Assembly: GCA_947503145.1 (NCBI GenBank)
Contig: CANNCP010000001.1
Span: 372,001-436,000, forward strand
Reading direction: 5' to 3'
Length of the DNA: 64,000 nt
Source: an uncultured Roseovarius sp.
GTDB lineage: Bacteria > Pseudomonadota > Alphaproteobacteria > Rhodobacterales > Rhodobacteraceae
A program made the position numbers and the translations under genes. Under the pieces are notes generated by a model. The model did no database searches. It saw only the letters and a list, made by a program, of their open reading frames with translations, and had not been told where the DNA came from. How positions within the stretch are numbered: the stretch's first letter is position 1; every line of letters starts with the position of its first letter. Of this stretch, positions 52,993 to 62,450 are shown one piece after another.

Positions 52993-53640
52993 ATGCTGTT
53001 CAATCCTCGTCCCGATCCCAGTCCCGCCGCACATGACCGCGTCTATCGGGGGTTGCGAACCCGAATCATGCATGGCCAGATCGCGCCTGGTCAGGCGCTG
53101 ACGCTGCGCGGCATCGGGCGCGAATTCGACGTGTCCATGACGCCCGCACGCGAGGCGCTGCGCCGCCTTGTGGCCGAAGGCGGGCTGACGCTCAGCAGTT
53201 CGGGGCGGGTGTCCACGCCGGAGTTGAGCAATGACAGGATCGAAGAACTGGCCGCGCTTCGCTCACTGATCGAGGTGGAGCTGGCCAGCCGGGCCCTGCC
53301 GCGCGCGCATATCGCGCTCATCGATCGGTTGACGTCGATCAACGCGCAGGTGGCAGAAGAAATCGCGCGGCAGGATGCGGTCGGCTATATCCGTCGCAAC
53401 CTGGAGTTTCACCGCACGCTCTATCTGCGTGCCCAGGCCCCCGCGATGCTGGCTATGGCCGAAACGGTCTGGCTGCAACTGGGTCCGACGATGCGTGCGC
53501 TCTACGGGCAGTTGCGGCATAAGGAGCCACCGCATTTTCACCGGCTGATCATCGCGGCGCTCAAGGCCGGGGACGAGCCGGGTCTGCGCCTGGCGGTCCG
53601 TTCGGATGTGACGCAAGGGCTGCGTATGCTGGTGGGTTAA
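52993..53640 (+). CDS. GntR-family (FadR/FCD) transcriptional regulator
   Basis: 215 residues from the ATG at 52993; a TTG at 52957 would extend it. The N-terminus is a winged helix (RVYRGLRTRIMHGQIAPGQALTLRGIGREFDVSMTPAREALRRL). The C-terminal FCD-like ligand domain includes LIEVELASRAL, RNLEFHRTLYLRAQAP and HFHRLIIAALKAGD, whose acidic and histidine residues bind metal. The target genes are unknown. Confidence 0.88.
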   Translation: MLFNPRPDPSPAAHDRVYRGLRTRIMHGQIAPGQALTLRGIGREFDVSMTPAREALRRLVAEGGLTLSSSGRVSTPELSNDRIEELAALRSLIEVELASRALPRAHIALIDRLTSINAQVAEEIARQDAVGYIRRNLEFHRTLYLRAQAPAMLAMAETVWLQLGPTMRALYGQLRHKEPPHFHRLIIAALKAGDEPGLRLAVRSDVTQGLRMLVG

Positions 53641-53767
53641 AGGCGAAGCGTTGTAGCGCTGGTGCATCCCCTCGGCGCTCCGGTCTGGTCCGCTCGGGCG
53701 GGGCTACGGATATCTGAAGCGAAGAAGTGCAACCGACACATTCAGCCGCTGCGTGTCAAATGGCCCG

Positions 53768-54730
53768 TCAGGCGGCCAGGCCGTTACCATCCATGTTCAG
53801 GTACTTCTCGCGTCGATCCTTGATCAGCTTCTTGGGACTCTGGTCCGACAGTTCGTTCAGCATCGCATTGATCGCGATGCCGACTGATGCGATTGCCGCC
53901 TTTGGATCGCGGTGCGCGCCGCCCATCGGTTCTTCGATGATGCGGTCGGTGACGCCCAGCCGCATGAGGTCCTTGGCTGTCAGGCGCAGCGCTTCGGCCG
54001 CTTCACGCATCTTTTCAGAGTCTTTCCACAGGATTGACGCGCAGCCCTCGGGCGAGATCACCGAATAGACCGAATGTTCCAGCATGGCGACGCGGTTGGC
54101 TGTGGCAAAGGCCACAGCCCCGCCCGAACCGCCCTCGCCGATGATCACGCTGATCAGCGGCACGCCGATCTGAAGGCAGGTCTCGGTCGAGCGGGCAATC
54201 GCCTCGGACTGGCCGCGTTCCTCGGCGCCCTTGCCGGGATAGGCACCGGGCGTATCCACCAGCGTCACGACGGGCAGGCCGAATTTGTCCGCCATCTCCA
54301 TCAAGCGGATCGCCTTACGGTAGCCCTCGGGCCGTGCCATGCCGAAATTACGCTCGATCCGGGATTTGGTGTCGTTGCCCTTTTCATGGCCGATCACCAT
54401 GACGGGCGTATCGCCCAGCCGTGCCAGCCCGCCCATCACCGCGTGATCGTCGGCAAAGTTGCGATCCCCGGCCAGCGGCGTGTATTCGGTGAACAGACCT
54501 TTGATATAATCCTTGCAATGAGGCCGGTCAGGGTGGCGCGCGACCTGGCATTTCCGCCAAGGGGTCAGATCCTTGTAGAGATCGCGCAGCATCGCCGCCG
54601 CTTTCTGGTCCAGCGCGCCGGCCTCGTCCTCGACATCGACGCCTTCGCCCGCGCGGGCCATCGCGCGCAGCTCTTCGGCCTTGCCCTCGATCTCGGCGAG
54701 GGGTTTTTCGAAGTCGAGATAGTTGGTCAT
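53768..54730 (-). CDS. accA: Acetyl-CoA carboxylase carboxyltransferase subunit alpha
   Basis: 320 residues from the ATG at 54730 after GATGGAGCCGCAC. Hallmarks: [79 protein letters not shown] and [41 protein letters not shown]. It pairs with AccD to make malonyl-CoA. Identification is certain; accD is not in this window. Confidence 0.98.
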   Translation of the reverse strand: MTNYLDFEKPLAEIEGKAEELRAMARAGEGVDVEDEAGALDQKAAAMLRDLYKDLTPWRKCQVARHPDRPHCKDYIKGLFTEYTPLAGDRNFADDHAVMGGLARLGDTPVMVIGHEKGNDTKSRIERNFGMARPEGYRKAIRLMEMADKFGLPVVTLVDTPGAYPGKGAEERGQSEAIARSTETCLQIGVPLISVIIGEGGSGGAVAFATANRVAMLEHSVYSVISPEGCASILWKDSEKMREAAEALRLTAKDLMRLGVTDRIIEEPMGGAHRDPKAAIASVGIAINAMLNELSDQSPKKLIKDRREKYLNMDGNGLAA

Positions 54731-54882
54731 GTGCGGCTCCATCAAGGTGCCCGCGATATATGACGGGCGAGCGCGTGAAATGCAACGCATCAGCGACGGT
54801 TCTGGTTCAGGGCGCTATTCGCGCGGGGAGCGCCGGATTGAATCGGTCCGTCACATCCCCGGTGCGGCGTCGAAGTGACCCC

Positions 54883-55479
54883 TCAGGCGGGCCACAATAC
54901 GGGAATGAGTGTTGCGACCAGCAGGATCGCCATCACCCAGTTGAAGACGCGCAGGCGCATCGGATTTTTCAGCAACCGCCGCAATTGCTGCCCCATCACC
55001 GTCCAGCTGGACGTGCTGAGGAATGACCCGGCAAGGAACGCGCCCGCCACCCAGAGCAGCGCGGTAAAATCGCGGCTGGTAGCATAAAGTGTGATCGAGG
55101 TCAGCGCCATGGTCCACGCTTTGGGGTTGACCCACTGGAATGCGACTGCCTGCAGGAAGCTCAGCGGCTTGCCGGTCGCTTCTGTCTCTTTGGGCGGGGC
55201 GGCATTGGCGATCTTCCACGCAAGGTAGACCAGATAGATCACGCTCACCACCTTGAGGATCGTGTGGCTGACCGGAAAGGCGTCAAAGACCTGCATCACG
55301 CCGATGCCGACGCAGATCACCAGAACAGGCATTCCAAGGCCGATGCCGATCATGTGCGGCACAGTCCTGCGAAAGCCGAAATTCGCGCCCGACGCCATCA
55401 GCATCAGGTTGTTCGGCCCGGGCGTGATGACAGTTACGAGGGCAAAGGTCATCAGGGCGGTGAAGAGTTCATAAGTCAT
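54883..55479 (-). CDS. LysE-family amino-acid exporter
   Basis: 198 residues from the ATG at 55479. LysE/RhtB-type signature near the start: ALVTVITPGPNNLMLMASGANFGFRRTVPHMIGIGLGM; five to six hydrophobic spans, including VVSVIYLVYLAWKIANAAPP. Such proteins export amino acids or related metabolites. It is divergent from an Lrp/AsnC gene, 83 bases apart, so the regulator probably controls it. Confidence 0.88.
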   Translation of the reverse strand: MTYELFTALMTFALVTVITPGPNNLMLMASGANFGFRRTVPHMIGIGLGMPVLVICVGIGVMQVFDAFPVSHTILKVVSVIYLVYLAWKIANAAPPKETEATGKPLSFLQAVAFQWVNPKAWTMALTSITLYATSRDFTALLWVAGAFLAGSFLSTSSWTVMGQQLRRLLKNPMRLRVFNWVMAILLVATLIPVLWPA

Positions 55480-55562
55480 AAGGCGCAATATTATGCCGTG
55501 ATAGCTGCAATGAAATTTCTTTTGTTTGAAGTGGTCGGTGATCTCTGCAATTATCCACCACT

Positions 55563-56006
55563 ATGGATCGAGTTAACGAGCACATATTGCGGGAACTATC
55601 CGCCAATGGCCGGATCAGCAACATAGATCTGGCGGATCGCTGCGGCCTCTCGCCCAGTGCCTGCCTGCGCCGGGTGCAGGAGCTGGAACGGCGCGGTGTG
55701 ATCGCGGGCTATCGCGCGGTGCTGGACCGGGCGGCGCTGGGCGTGGGATTCGTGGCCTACGCGACCGTCGGGCTGAACGACCATACCAAGGTCAGCCAAC
55801 AGGCGTTCGAGCGTGCGATGGCGCGCACGCCCGAGGTGGTCGAATGCCACAGCATCACCGGATCGGTCGAATATCTGCTCCGGATCGAGGTGGCAGACCT
55901 GCCTGCCTACAAACATTTTCACACTGATGTTGTCGGCGTGTTGCCGCAGGTCGCCGCGATCACCTCTTACGTGGTGATGGGATCGCCCAAGGACATGCGC
56001 GCGTGA
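55563..56006 (+). CDS. Lrp/AsnC-family transcriptional regulator
   Basis: 147 residues. N-terminal helix-turn-helix DRVNEHILRELSANGRISNIDLADRCGLSPSACLRRVQELERRGVIAGY, then an AsnC-type ligand domain with ECHSITGSVEYLLRIEVADLPAYKHF. Divergent from the LysE exporter gene, the usual arrangement for amino-acid-responsive export control. The effector is likely an amino acid. Confidence 0.92.
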   Translation: MDRVNEHILRELSANGRISNIDLADRCGLSPSACLRRVQELERRGVIAGYRAVLDRAALGVGFVAYATVGLNDHTKVSQQAFERAMARTPEVVECHSITGSVEYLLRIEVADLPAYKHFHTDVVGVLPQVAAITSYVVMGSPKDMRA

Positions 56007-56056
56007 CGCCGGGTTACGGCTTTTCCCGCCCGGACGCGCACGGTATCCCTGTCTGA

Positions 56057-57115
56057 ATGGAAACCATGCCGGACATTTACGATCGCCTCGTTGCTGAGGG
56101 CAAGCTGAGCCATGACCCGGCGCAGGAAGCGATCATGCCCGAGTTCGAGCGTATCCGCAGCGCGCTGGACCAGCCCAAGAGCAATGGCTGGTTTCGCAAG
56201 GCGCCTGAGCCGCCCAAGGGCCTCTATATCTGGGGCGGCGTGGGGCGCGGAAAATCCATGCTGATGGACATGTTCGCCGACTCGCTGACGGTGGCGAACC
56301 GGCGGGTGCATTTTCACGCCTTCATGCAGGAGGTGCATGCCGGGATGCACGCCGCCCGCAAGGCGGGCCGCGAGGATGCGCTGGCCCCGGTGGCGGAAAA
56401 GATCATAAACGACGTGCGCTTGCTGGCCTTTGACGAGATGCAGATCACCGACATCACGGATGCGATGGTCGTGGGGCGGCTCTTTGAGGCGCTGTTTGCC
56501 GCGGGCGTGGTTGTCGTGGCGACATCGAACCGGGTGCCGGACGACCTTTATGAAAACGGGCTGAACCGCCAACTCTTTTTGCCGTTCATCAAACTGATCA
56601 AGCAGCGGATGGTGGTGCATCACCTGCATTCGCCCACCGATTACCGGCAGGACCGGATCGCCGGAAGTCAGACCTATTTCACCCCCGTGAACGCAGAGAC
56701 CCGCGCCGAGGTCGCGGCGATCTGGCAGGATCTGACAGGTGGACAGGCACAGCCCCATACGCTGATCGTGCAAAAGCGAGAGGTCGTTATTCCCGCCTTT
56801 CACAACGGGGTGGCGCGGGCGTCGTTCTACGATCTGTGCGGCAAGCCGCTGGGGCCGGCCGATTACCTCGCGTTGGCCGAGGCAGCACGGGTGCTGGTGC
56901 TGGAAAACATCCCGCAACTTAGCCGATCTAATTTCAATGAGGCCAGGCGGTTCGTGACGCTGATCGACGCGCTCTACGAGGCTCGGGTGCGGCTGATCTG
57001 CTCGGCCGCTGCGGCGCCCGAGTATCTGTATGTCGAAGGCGAGGGCACGTTCGAATTCGAGCGCACCGCAAGCCGGTTGCGGGAAATGCAGTCAGACGAT
57101 TGGGTTGTGAACTGA
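56057..57115 (+). CDS. zapE: Cell division protein ZapE (AFG1-like ATPase)
   Basis: 352 residues, start 56057 or 56066. Walker A GGVGRGKSMLMDMF, Walker B LLAFDEMQITDITDAMV, and the family motif ATSNRVPDDLYENGLNRQLFLPFI are intact. ZapE binds FtsZ rings at the septum, and AFG1 homologues in mitochondria handle proteins. C-terminal RLRLICSAAAAPEYLY-like region fits. It is followed by 258 bases before clpS. Confidence 0.9.
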   Translation: METMPDIYDRLVAEGKLSHDPAQEAIMPEFERIRSALDQPKSNGWFRKAPEPPKGLYIWGGVGRGKSMLMDMFADSLTVANRRVHFHAFMQEVHAGMHAARKAGREDALAPVAEKIINDVRLLAFDEMQITDITDAMVVGRLFEALFAAGVVVVATSNRVPDDLYENGLNRQLFLPFIKLIKQRMVVHHLHSPTDYRQDRIAGSQTYFTPVNAETRAEVAAIWQDLTGGQAQPHTLIVQKREVVIPAFHNGVARASFYDLCGKPLGPADYLALAEAARVLVLENIPQLSRSNFNEARRFVTLIDALYEARVRLICSAAAAPEYLYVEGEGTFEFERTASRLREMQSDDWVVN

Positions 57116-57373
57116 TACGGTAGTCGCAACGCATTTCGCGCGTCATATGTTGCGCATCGCGCAGGCCGGGTCCTGGCCCGACATACGTACTACTGCGGGG
57201 TGTCATCCGCATTGAGGGAGATAAGGCATTTCGCCTTGTTGCGAAACGAGATGCAAGCCGGAACGCCTTAATCGACAGATTTGCCTCAGTCGGTCTGCCC
57301 TGCACGGCAGGCCCCCCTTTTCACCCACGGCCAAGAGGCTATATAGGAACCTCACACCGTCCTAGGTCGAGAC

Positions 57374-57718
57374 ATGATGTACAACGACGCGCACATATTG
57401 GCCGGCCCCGAGAACGACGATGACAAAGATGTCTCGGTCGTCGTCGCGACGCGTGCCCGGACCAAGCGGCCGCCGCTCTACAAGGTGCTGCTGCTGAATG
57501 ACGACTACACCCCGATGGAATTCGTCATCGCGGTGCTGGAGCGGTTTTTCAGCATGCCCCATGCGGAAGCGTTCGACGTCATGCTGACGGTGCACAAGAA
57601 GGGGGTTGCGGTGGTCGGGGTCTTCAGCCACGAGATCGCCGAGACCAAGGTGGCGCAGGTGATGGATTTTGCCCGCCAGCATCAGCACCCGCTGCAATGC
57701 ACCATGGAAAGAGAATAG
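57374..57718 (+). CDS. clpS: ATP-dependent Clp protease adaptor ClpS
   Basis: 114 residues. [24 protein letters not shown] and [21 protein letters not shown] are the ClpS core, which binds N-degron residues via the Asn-Asp-Asp-Tyr segment. It delivers N-end-rule substrates to ClpAP. The N-terminus is an unstructured acidic arm ([14 protein letters not shown]). clpA is not in this window. The next gene begins four bases after its stop. Confidence 0.95.
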   Translation: MMYNDAHILAGPENDDDKDVSVVVATRARTKRPPLYKVLLLNDDYTPMEFVIAVLERFFSMPHAEAFDVMLTVHKKGVAVVGVFSHEIAETKVAQVMDFARQHQHPLQCTMERE

Positions 57719-57722
57719 CCGC

Positions 57723-58709
57723 GTGACACATCCCCGTTTGTCCCTGGCGCTGGAAAGCGGCCTTAGCCTGCCTGATGCGGCACGCATCGCTGTGTTCGCG
57801 CCGCGGGTGGGCATGGATCTGGCGCCGCTGGCGGCAGAGCAATGCCATGTTATCACCGGGATGCGCCCGGATTTTGAGGATTTCGAGGCCCGCGGGTTCA
57901 CGTGTGACGTGGTGCCGGAGGGGCGCTACGGTGCCGCGCTGATCGCAATCCCGCGCGCCAAGGCAGAGGCGCGGGCGCTGATCGCGCTGGCGGCGTCGGT
58001 CACGGATGGCCCGGTCATCGTGGACGGGACCAAGACGGACGGCATCGAATCGGTGCTGAAAGACATGCGCAAACGCACCACCGTTTCCGGCCCGATCAGC
58101 AAGGCGCATGGCAAGCTGTTCTGGCTCGACGCGACGGCGGACCTTTCGGACTGGGTGCCCGGTGCGCGGCCGTTGGTCGAGGACCGTTTTGTGACTGCGC
58201 CGGGGGTCTTTTCTGCTGACGGGATCGATCCGGCATCCCGATATCTGGCCGATCACCTGCCGCCGCAGATCGGCGCGCATGTGGTCGATCTGGGGGCGGG
58301 CTGGGGCTATCTCTCGGCCCGTGTGCTGGACCGGGACAGCATCGCGCAGATCGAGCTGGTCGAGGCCAATCACACGGCGTTGGAATGTGCGCGGCAGAAC
58401 GTGACCGACCCGCGCGCGCGGCTTCACTGGGCCGACGCGCTGCGCTGGGAGCCGGATGCGCGGCCGGACACGGTGATCATGAATCCTCCCTTTCACACCG
58501 GGCGCAGCGCCGACCCCAAGCTGGGCACGGCGTTCATCGCCGCCGCCGCCCGCATGCTGAAACCGCAGGGGCAGCTCTGGCTGGTCGCCAACCGGCACCT
58601 GCCCTATGAGCGCAGCCTCGCCGAGACGTTTGCGGAAACTGTCGAGATCGCAGGCGATACGAAGTTTAAACTGCTGCACGCACGACGGCCCACTCGCCAG
58701 CGGCGCTGA
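57723..58709 (+). CDS. Class I SAM-dependent methyltransferase, RsmC-like
   Basis: 328 residues, GTG at 57723 after AGAGAATAGCC. The C-terminal domain has VVDLGAGWGYLSARVLDRDS (SAM loop) and VIMNPPFHTGRSADP, the NPPF catalytic motif for exocyclic amino methylation; the N-terminal domain is a degenerate methyltransferase copy as in RsmC (16S rRNA m2G1207). It starts four bases after clpS. Assignment to the RsmC group is from architecture. Confidence 0.85.
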   Translation: MTHPRLSLALESGLSLPDAARIAVFAPRVGMDLAPLAAEQCHVITGMRPDFEDFEARGFTCDVVPEGRYGAALIAIPRAKAEARALIALAASVTDGPVIVDGTKTDGIESVLKDMRKRTTVSGPISKAHGKLFWLDATADLSDWVPGARPLVEDRFVTAPGVFSADGIDPASRYLADHLPPQIGAHVVDLGAGWGYLSARVLDRDSIAQIELVEANHTALECARQNVTDPRARLHWADALRWEPDARPDTVIMNPPFHTGRSADPKLGTAFIAAAARMLKPQGQLWLVANRHLPYERSLAETFAETVEIAGDTKFKLLHARRPTRQRR

Positions 58710-58758
58710 ATTGACCTAGCCTGCCCGCAGGCAGAATCACGTTACCAGGATTTGCTCC

Positions 58759-59559
58759 ATGTCATTCTCGATTTCCGGCAAGACCGCGATCGTCACGGGC
58801 GGTGCCAACGGCATCGGCCTCGCTATCGGGCGGCATTTTGCCGACAAGGGCGCGAACGTGATGTTCGCCGACATGGACGAGGAGCGACTGACAGCCGAGC
58901 TGGGCGATGCCAAGGACGGCGATACCACCCGGTATTTCGTCGGTGATCTGCGCGAGAAACTGACGCAGGCGAACCTTCTCTCGGCCACGCTGGATGCGTT
59001 CGACAGTGTCGATATCCTGATTAATGCGTCGCGGCAGGTGGTGATCTCGGACCCGCTCAACCCCGATGATGACGGTGTTGAGGAGATGATCACGCAGAAC
59101 CTGATGACGTCGCTGCGCCTGAGCCAGCTGGTCGCGAAGCGGATGATCAAGCAATCCGAGGGACGGCAAGAGGGTTCGGCGGGGTCGATCGTGAACCTGT
59201 CTTCTATTGCCGCACGGCGTACACACCCCGATCTTCTGGCCTACTCGGTCGCAACCGCGGCGCTCGATCAGTTGACGCGTTCGCTGGCGGTCACGCTGGC
59301 ACCGCACCGCATCCGGGTGAATGCACTGGCGTTCGGGTCGGTGATGAGCGCCTCGCTGAAGGACGCGCTGAAGGACAGCGACAGTTATCGGGCGGACATA
59401 GAGGCGCATACGCCGCTGGGCCGCGTCGCGTCACCGTGGGAGTTGGCCGAGGCGGCGCAGTATCTGGCCAGCGACGGCGCTGCATTCATGACCGGGCAGA
59501 TCCTGACCGTGGATGGCGGGCGATCGCTGATCGATCCGGTGGCGGTCCCGGCGCACTAA
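58759..59559 (+). CDS. Short-chain dehydrogenase/reductase
   Basis: 266 residues. NAD(P)-binding TGGANGIGLAIGRHF, the DILINAS segment, active-site Ser in IVNLSSIAARR and the Tyr-X3-Lys position, which here reads YSVATAALDQL with the Lys replaced by Ala. Family enzymes oxidise or reduce alcohols and ketones. Loss of the catalytic Lys (YSVAT instead of YXXXK) suggests a non-classical or inactive member. It stands between the RsmC-like gene and hemF. Confidence 0.82.
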   Translation: MSFSISGKTAIVTGGANGIGLAIGRHFADKGANVMFADMDEERLTAELGDAKDGDTTRYFVGDLREKLTQANLLSATLDAFDSVDILINASRQVVISDPLNPDDDGVEEMITQNLMTSLRLSQLVAKRMIKQSEGRQEGSAGSIVNLSSIAARRTHPDLLAYSVATAALDQLTRSLAVTLAPHRIRVNALAFGSVMSASLKDALKDSDSYRADIEAHTPLGRVASPWELAEAAQYLASDGAAFMTGQILTVDGGRSLIDPVAVPAH

Positions 59560-59624
59560 GGCGGCCTTGGCGCTGCTCATCCGCCCGAATGGGCGTCTTT
59601 GCATTGACTGGACGAGGGGACATC

Positions 59625-60509
59625 GTGGATTTTACCAAGGAAAAGCAGCGCGCCAGCGCCTGGTTCTGGCAATTACGTGACGAGATCGTAGCCGCATTCG
59701 AAGCGCTGGAAGACAGCCACGCAGTCGGCCCGCTGTCAGAGGCCGCCCCGGGCCGGTTCGAGATGACCGAGACGCGCCGCGCCTCGGAGGATGGCGGCGA
59801 CGCGGGCGGCGGGCTGATGAGCGTGATGCGCGGCGGGCGGGTGTTCGAGAAGGTCGGCGTGAATGTCTCGGAGGTTCACGGCCACTTGGGGGAGGCGGCG
59901 CAGCGGGCGATGGCTGCGCGCGGCGTGCCCGGCATGGCGGACGATCCGGCATTCTGGGCCAGTGGCATCAGCCTGGTGGCGCATATGCAGAACCCGCATT
60001 GCCCCGCCGTACACATGAACACGCGGATGTTCTGGACGCCGCATGCGTGGTGGTTCGGCGGTGGTTCGGACCTGAACCCGTGTATCGAATACGCCGAGGA
60101 TACCGCACATTTTCACCAGACCCAGCAGGCATATCTCGATCCGCACGGGACCGGCATATACCCCGAGTTGAAGGCGTGGGCGGACGAGTATTTCTATATC
60201 CCGCACCGGGGACGGGCGCGCGGCGTTGGTGGCATTTTCATGGATGACCGCAACAGCGGCGACTGGCGGGCCGATTTTGCCCTGACGCAGGATATCGGCC
60301 GGGCCTTCCTGCCGGCCTTTGCCCCGCTCATCGAGACGCGGCGCGTTCAGGACTGGAGCGATGCGGACAAGGATGCGCAATTGGTGCATCGCGGACTCTA
60401 CGCGGAATACAATCTGGTCTATGACCGGGGCACCAAGTTCGGCCTGGCCACAGGACATGACGCCAACGCGGTGCTGATGTCGTTGCCACCGATGGCCAAG
60501 TGGATCTGA
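59625..60509 (+). CDS. hemF: Oxygen-dependent coproporphyrinogen III oxidase
   Basis: 294 residues from the GTG at 59625, which follows GACGAGGGGACATC. VFEKVGVNVSEVHG and NPHCPAVHMNTRMFW, WWFGGGSDLNPC, and DRGTKFGLATGHDANAVLMSLPP are all hallmarks of HemF. It turns coproporphyrinogen III to protoporphyrinogen IX using O2. A longer ATG start at 59589 is possible. Identification is certain; convergent with the EEP-family gene. Confidence 0.97.
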   Translation: MDFTKEKQRASAWFWQLRDEIVAAFEALEDSHAVGPLSEAAPGRFEMTETRRASEDGGDAGGGLMSVMRGGRVFEKVGVNVSEVHGHLGEAAQRAMAARGVPGMADDPAFWASGISLVAHMQNPHCPAVHMNTRMFWTPHAWWFGGGSDLNPCIEYAEDTAHFHQTQQAYLDPHGTGIYPELKAWADEYFYIPHRGRARGVGGIFMDDRNSGDWRADFALTQDIGRAFLPAFAPLIETRRVQDWSDADKDAQLVHRGLYAEYNLVYDRGTKFGLATGHDANAVLMSLPPMAKWI

Positions 60510-60525
60510 ACACTCAGCCCTCTTG

Positions 60526-61605
60526 TCAGTCTTCTGACATGCGCAGATCCACCCAGACCATGCGATGACGGCTGGCCGTGGCGGCGGTGGCACCAGCGGG
60601 CGTATCCTCGGGCGGCCAGTGGATGCCGGATGCCACGATCTGCCAATCCTTCGAGGGCAGGATATAGCTGACCCTCAGATGGCCCGGATCGGGACCGGGC
60701 CAGGCAACAGTGTCAAGGCGCGGATCGGTGCGGTGCCCCGGCACATCCGGTGCAGGCCCATCACGCATCGGGCGCGGGTCAGTCAGGCGCGCATCAGCCA
60801 GCAGGCCGCGAATGCCCGCCTTGCGCCCTTCGCCATCTTCCGGGTCCTGATTGGCCGAACCGACAAGGATAAACCGCCGTTCTGGTGCAGGTCCGAATGC
60901 TCCGTCCAGAAAGAGCGGCCAGAATCTCAGCTGATCGCGGTTGCGCAGCCCGTTGCGGTCCTCCGGCCCGTCAAAAACCGGTGCACTGGCGTGAAAGGCC
61001 ATCAGGTGCAGCGGCCCGTTCGGATGCCGGACCGGCACGATCCAATGGGCAACAGACGCCAGGCGCAGCGCTGCCTGCGCCGCGGCCGACGGAAAGGGCT
61101 GACCGTCCCGCTGCGGCAATGTAGCACCGGGCAGATCACGCCAGAGCAGCGCGCTGAAATCCTGCATGCGCGTTTCATCCAGAGGAAAGCGCGACAGGAT
61201 CGCCATACCACCCATCCCCGCGAACCGGCCAAAGCCCTGTGCGTCCTCGGGTTCGCCCAGGCGACCATCGCCGTCCTGATCGTGACCGGTCTGCCAGCCC
61301 GTGTTGGGACGGCGGGCAAAGAGATAGGGATAGTGCGGGCCGGCATGCGAAAGCTGGTCCCGCAGGGCGCTAAGCGCACGCAATTCCAGATCGTAATCGA
61401 CCCGCTGCAGAACGAGGATGTCAGGCGCGATCCGGGTGACGACCTGCGCCAGCGCCGCTATCTGCGCATCCTGCCCGTGCAGGATATCGCGCAGCAGCAG
61501 CCCCGGCCCGTCCCGCGTCAGTTCGGCGTTGAGCGTGGCGATGCGCAGCGTTTCGGCCTGCGCCATCACAGCACCGCAAGCCCAGACCAGAAGGGCCGCG
61601 ATCAG
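60526..61605 (-). CDS. Endonuclease/exonuclease/phosphatase-family protein, unusual start
   Basis: About 359 residues of the EEP fold: ETLRIATLNAELTRDGPG near the start (metal-binding Asn), LVLQRVDYDLELRAL, LHLMAFHASAPVFDGPEDRN, and the C-terminal SANQDPEDG and HRMVWVDL. The expected Glu in the LQEVD position reads LQRVD, so activity is uncertain. A signal peptide (LIAALLVWACGAVMAQA) precedes it, but no ATG/GTG/TTG lies before it; a CTG (61603-61605) overlaps the upstream stop (CTGA). Alternatively translation begins at GTG 61569. Confidence 0.72.
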   Translation of the reverse strand: MIAALLVWACGAVMAQAETLRIATLNAELTRDGPGLLLRDILHGQDAQIAALAQVVTRIAPDILVLQRVDYDLELRALSALRDQLSHAGPHYPYLFARRPNTGWQTGHDQDGDGRLGEPEDAQGFGRFAGMGGMAILSRFPLDETRMQDFSALLWRDLPGATLPQRDGQPFPSAAAQAALRLASVAHWIVPVRHPNGPLHLMAFHASAPVFDGPEDRNGLRNRDQLRFWPLFLDGAFGPAPERRFILVGSANQDPEDGEGRKAGIRGLLADARLTDPRPMRDGPAPDVPGHRTDPRLDTVAWPGPDPGHLRVSYILPSKDWQIVASGIHWPPEDTPAGATAATASRHRMVWVDLRMSED

Positions 61606-62450
61606 ACGATTTGCATTGTGTCCTTGGCGTCGGCCTCGGCGCGGGCATAGGCCCGGCGGCGTTTGGCAGTGATCAGCTCGGCGATGCGGTTTGTCGCGAC
61701 GCCGCGCATGATCATGCTGGCGGGAATGAAGGACCATGCACATATCATCCAGATCAGGCTCTGCGGTCCGAGCATCTCGAATTGCTGAAAGAATCTTGAT
61801 ATCAGCAGGACCGCCGCAGGCAGCAAGAATGGCAGCAGAAAGCCTAATGAAATCTTAATGCTGGCGTCTCGGTTGAGTCGTTCGACCACATCACCCCCGG
61901 CGGTCGGGTCGAACAGGGGCAGGTTGAGCCACATATTGAACGCCCGGTACCGCACCGGCCAGTCCTTTAGGCGTACCAGCGCGATAAAGGTGAATACCAT
62001 CGCAAAAGACAGCGCGTAGCTGAGCCCGGTAATAGTGCGCAGTAGGTCGATGGTCTGCACATCCGTGTTGCTGGGCAACAGCACCAGAACCAGCCGCACG
62101 GGCGAATAGGGAAAATCGAGAGCATGACCGATGTTGCGACCAATCCCGGTCAACAGGATGCTCCAGTTGCCGGGGTCCGATTGGCCGCGTGTGATGATCG
62201 ACATGAGCAGGATGGCCAGCGCGACAAAGCCGTATTTCAGCCGGTTGTAGGGCGGCGCAAAGCGGAACGCGACGATGCTGGGGCAATGCCCGTGATATTC
62301 GACAAAGACCATGGCGCCGACCAGAAACCCCAGAATGACGGCGATTTGCGCTGTGTCCGAGGCAACCGATGGCAGCATCAAAGACGGTATTGCCAATAGC
62401 AATGCCACCAGAAATGCACGCAAAACAGCGCCAGTAAGCTGTGTAATCAC
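61602..62450 (-). CDS. Hypothetical membrane protein
   Basis: 282 residues with about six hydrophobic spans (GAVLRAFLVALLLAIPSLML, IAVILGFLVGAMVFV, LVALAILLMSIITRG-like YGFVALAILLMSIITRG, SYALSFAMVFTFIALV, LGFLLPFLLPAAVLLISRF, SLIWMICAWSFIPASMIM). A basic helix (ITAKRRRAYARAEADAKD) ends it. No family is recognised. It overlaps the EEP-family gene's start, so the two are coupled, a hint that they act together. Confidence 0.75.
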   Translation of the reverse strand: MITQLTGAVLRAFLVALLLAIPSLMLPSVASDTAQIAVILGFLVGAMVFVEYHGHCPSIVAFRFAPPYNRLKYGFVALAILLMSIITRGQSDPGNWSILLTGIGRNIGHALDFPYSPVRLVLVLLPSNTDVQTIDLLRTITGLSYALSFAMVFTFIALVRLKDWPVRYRAFNMWLNLPLFDPTAGGDVVERLNRDASIKISLGFLLPFLLPAAVLLISRFFQQFEMLGPQSLIWMICAWSFIPASMIMRGVATNRIAELITAKRRRAYARAEADAKDTMQIV

